In this document: positions 61,619 through 64,000 of the stretch, piece after piece
Layout of the letters: the number at the start of each line of letters is the position of its first letter
How positions within the stretch are numbered: the first letter of the stretch is position 1
Assembly (NCBI RefSeq): GCF_019042275.1
Contig: NZ_JAHQCW010000007.1
Location: 1 to 64,000, forward strand
Source of the DNA: Diplocloster agilis
GTDB lineage: Bacteria > Bacillota > Clostridia > Lachnospirales > Lachnospiraceae
Direction of reading: 5' to 3'
Length of the DNA stretch: 64,000 bases
Program-made: the position numbers and the translations under genes
Notes under the pieces: model-generated
What the model saw: only the letters and a program-made list of their open reading frames with translations
Database searches by the model: none
Told to the model about the DNA's origin: nothing

Positions 61619-63994
61619 ATGAACGCGAAAGCTTTGCATACATTAGAATTCCACAAAATCATCGACCGGCTGACCGAACACGCCGCATCCCAGTCCGGTA
61701 AGGACCTGTGCCGTCATCTGACCCCATCTGACGACCTGTCTCTTATCCGGCTGCTCCAACAGCAGACGGCGGATGCCTTCAGCCGCATTCTGAAAAAGGG
61801 CAGCCCCTCCTTCGGCGGGACGAAGGATGTCCGCGGTTCCCTGAAAAGGCTGGAAATCGGCAGTTCCTTAAACGCCATCGAACTACTGGCCGTCTGCACT
61901 CTATTGGAGACCGCCGCCCGGGCGAAGTCCTACGGCCGTAAGGATAATGCCGATCTGACCCGCGACTCCCTGGACGACTATTTCGACGGTCTCATCCCCC
62001 TTTCCACGATTTCCGCGGAGATCCGCAGGTGTATCCTGTCCGAGGAGGAGATAAGCGATGAGGCCAGCAGTACGCTCCGCCAGATCCGCCGCAGTATCAA
62101 GCTGGCCAACGAGCGGATTCACACCCAGCTGAATTCCATGGTAAATGGTTCCGTGCGCACCTATCTGCAGGACGCGGTGATCACCATGCGGGACGGCCGT
62201 TACTGCCTTCCGGTAAAAGCGGAATACCGCAGCCAGGTGTCCGGTATGATCCACGACCAGTCCTCCAGCGGTTCCACCGTCTTTATCGAACCCATGGCCG
62301 TGGTGCGTCTGAACAATGATATCAAGGAGCTGTTATTAAAAGAACAGACTGAAATTGAAGTGATATTGGCGAATCTAAGTACCCTTGTCGCGGAAGAAAC
62401 ACAGGCGGTATGTAATGATTTCGAACTGCTGACGGAACTGGATTTTATCTTTGCCCGCGCCAAGCTGGCGCAGGACTATAACGGAACCGCCCCTGTGTTC
62501 AACACCCAGGGATATATCCATCTGCGCAAGGCCCGGCATCCGCTGCTGGATTCGAAGCAGGTGGTTCCCATCGATATTTACCTGGGCAAAGAATTCTCCC
62601 AGCTGATCGTCACCGGACCAAATACCGGCGGAAAAACGGTTTCCCTGAAGACCGTCGGGCTTCTGACCCTGATGGGGCAGGCCGGTCTTCATATTCCCAC
62701 CCTCGACCGGTCGGAGCTGGCCCTGTTTCACCAGGTCTATGCGGACATCGGGGATGAACAGAGTATCGAGCAGTCTCTCAGTACCTTTTCTTCCCATATG
62801 ACTAATATTGTGAAAATCCTGGAGGAGGTGGACGACCGCTCCCTGGTTCTGTTCGATGAGCTGGGCGCCGGAACCGATCCGACCGAGGGCGCGGCCCTTG
62901 CCATGTCGATCCTCTCCTGGCTGCATCAGAGGGACATCCGCACCATGGCGACCACCCATTACAGCGAGCTGAAAGTCTACGCGCTGTCTACCCAGGGCGT
63001 GGAAAATGCCTGCTGTGAATTTGATATCGCCACACTGCGTCCCACGTACCGGCTGCTGATCGGAATCCCGGGAAAGAGTAATGCCTTTGCGATTTCCTCC
63101 AAACTGGGGCTGCCGGATTATATCATCGACGACGCCAGAAGCCGGATCAGCGAGACGAAAGAAAATTTCGAAGATCTGATTACCGATCTGGAAAACAGTA
63201 AGGTTACCATTGAGAAAGAACAGGTGGAAATCACCCGTTACAAAGAAGAAATCGAGTCCCTAAAGACCCGGCTGGAACAAAAATACGACAAGCTGGACCA
63301 GCGCCGGGAGGATATCCTGCGGGAGGCCCATGAGAAGGCCCATGCCATCCTGCGGGAGGCCAAGGAAGTGGCCGACCAGACCATCTCCAATTTCAACAAA
63401 TACGGGCAGGGCAGTATCTCCATGAAACAGATGGAACAGGAGCGCGCCAAACTGCGCGACCAGATGTCCGGTTTAGAGAAAAACATGACCATCCGGCCCA
63501 AGCAGAAATCCGGCAAAGCCAATAAGCCCGCCGATTTCAAAATCGGAGACACGGTCAAGGTCTTAAGCCTGAATCTGAAAGGAACCGTCAGCACGCTTCC
63601 CAACGCCAAGGGAGATCTGTACGTGCAGATGGGCATCCTCAGATCCCAGGTCAATATCAAGGATCTGGAACTGGTGGATGAGCCTGTCATCACAGGCCCC
63701 AACCTTCAAAAAACAGGCTCCGGGAAAATCAAGATGTCCAAATCCGCCACGGTAAGCCCAGAAATCAAGCTGCTGGGCATGACGGTAGATGAAGCGCTGG
63801 GCGCGCTGGACAAATACCTGGACGACGCTTATCTGGCCCATATCCCTCAGGTCCGCATCGTGCACGGCAAGGGGACGGGAGCCCTGCGAACCGCCGTTCA
63901 TAACCATCTGAAACGGACCCGTTATGTAAAATCTTACCGGCTCGGAGCTTTCGGGGAAGGCGAATCCGGTGTGACAATCGTTGAGTTTAAGTAA
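61619..63994 (+). CDS. mutS2: Endonuclease MutS2
   Basis: A 791-residue complete MutS2. The ABC-type ATPase has Walker A GPNTGGKTVSLKT (~333) and Walker B LVLFDELGAGTDP (~410). A long coiled coil follows (~520-640), then the C-terminal Smr nuclease domain with VHGKGTGALRTA (~747). It acts on ribosome collisions and suppresses recombination in relatives. ACGGAGG precedes the ATG at 61619. It is divergent from the HtrA-like gene, with ~190 bp between them. Confidence 0.95.
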   Translation: MNAKALHTLEFHKIIDRLTEHAASQSGKDLCRHLTPSDDLSLIRLLQQQTADAFSRILKKGSPSFGGTKDVRGSLKRLEIGSSLNAIELLAVCTLLETAARAKSYGRKDNADLTRDSLDDYFDGLIPLSTISAEIRRCILSEEEISDEASSTLRQIRRSIKLANERIHTQLNSMVNGSVRTYLQDAVITMRDGRYCLPVKAEYRSQVSGMIHDQSSSGSTVFIEPMAVVRLNNDIKELLLKEQTEIEVILANLSTLVAEETQAVCNDFELLTELDFIFARAKLAQDYNGTAPVFNTQGYIHLRKARHPLLDSKQVVPIDIYLGKEFSQLIVTGPNTGGKTVSLKTVGLLTLMGQAGLHIPTLDRSELALFHQVYADIGDEQSIEQSLSTFSSHMTNIVKILEEVDDRSLVLFDELGAGTDPTEGAALAMSILSWLHQRDIRTMATTHYSELKVYALSTQGVENACCEFDIATLRPTYRLLIGIPGKSNAFAISSKLGLPDYIIDDARSRISETKENFEDLITDLENSKVTIEKEQVEITRYKEEIESLKTRLEQKYDKLDQRREDILREAHEKAHAILREAKEVADQTISNFNKYGQGSISMKQMEQERAKLRDQMSGLEKNMTIRPKQKSGKANKPADFKIGDTVKVLSLNLKGTVSTLPNAKGDLYVQMGILRSQVNIKDLELVDEPVITGPNLQKTGSGKIKMSKSATVSPEIKLLGMTVDEALGALDKYLDDAYLAHIPQVRIVHGKGTGALRTAVHNHLKRTRYVKSYRLGAFGEGESGVTIVEFK

Positions 63995-64000
63995 TAACCG

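Overview
The window looks like a chromosomal stretch of a Lachnospiraceae-type member of the Clostridia. The core genome is moderately GC-rich. It carries genes typical of anaerobic Firmicutes: a fused 2-oxoacid:ferredoxin oxidoreductase with a ferredoxin-bearing partner, rubrerythrin, MutS2, a YhaM-type exoribonuclease, MnmM, DegV, and DHHW/MBOAT/DUF4358 surface-acylation genes. The genus cannot be fixed from sequence alone.

Layout. At 0-8 kb: a MATE exporter, a cysteine-synthase-like enzyme, and a plus-strand set (alpha/beta hydrolase, membrane-anchored MurF-like ligase, D-Ala-D-Ala-type ligase) behind a strong promoter. At 8-15.6 kb, minus strand: a polymer O-acylation operon, rubrerythrin, and a two-gene oxidoreductase. 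At 15.8-18.4 kb: two convergent collagen-like genes forming a large inverted repeat, each with a pair of LexA-type boxes around its -10 box. At 19-24.5 kb: DegV, a macrodomain/metallopeptidase operon, tRNA-Arg(CCG), an M23 peptidase and MnmM.

At 24.5-39.7 kb, one very large PAS/GGDEF/EAL cyclic-di-GMP gene has been split in two. The intruder is a ~9.9 kb AT-rich mobilizable element (integrase, Xis, MobQ-type relaxase with oriT, DUF3847, DUF6040, a two-component system and lipoprotein cargo). The two halves share an 11-bp junction sequence in the same reading frame. At 39.8-47.5 kb: an Fe-S uracil-DNA-glycosylase-like protein, an amidase-fold protein, a TetR/flavodoxin operon with a perfect palindromic operator, a DUF362 lipoprotein, a hemerythrin, an acetyltransferase and an SDR enzyme.

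At 47.6-57.4 kb lies an AT-rich island directly behind rlmD. It holds two giant STAND-type NTPases (one with a restriction-endonuclease-like N-terminus) separated by a RhuM-family gene, plus a KilA-N fragment and a small unknown gene. Pieces resembling the C-terminal tail of RlmD recur between the cargo genes, and rlmD itself has a frameshift before its own tail. This looks like an anti-phage defence island built at the rlmD 3' end. At 57.5-64 kb, ordinary genes resume: rlmD, yhaM, an HtrA-like protein lacking two catalytic residues, and mutS2.

Across the core genome are several long GC-rich inverted repeats that fall into recurring families. Copies share short unpaired motifs, while their stems differ in sequence but still pair. 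This pattern suggests selection on structure rather than ordinary insertion elements.
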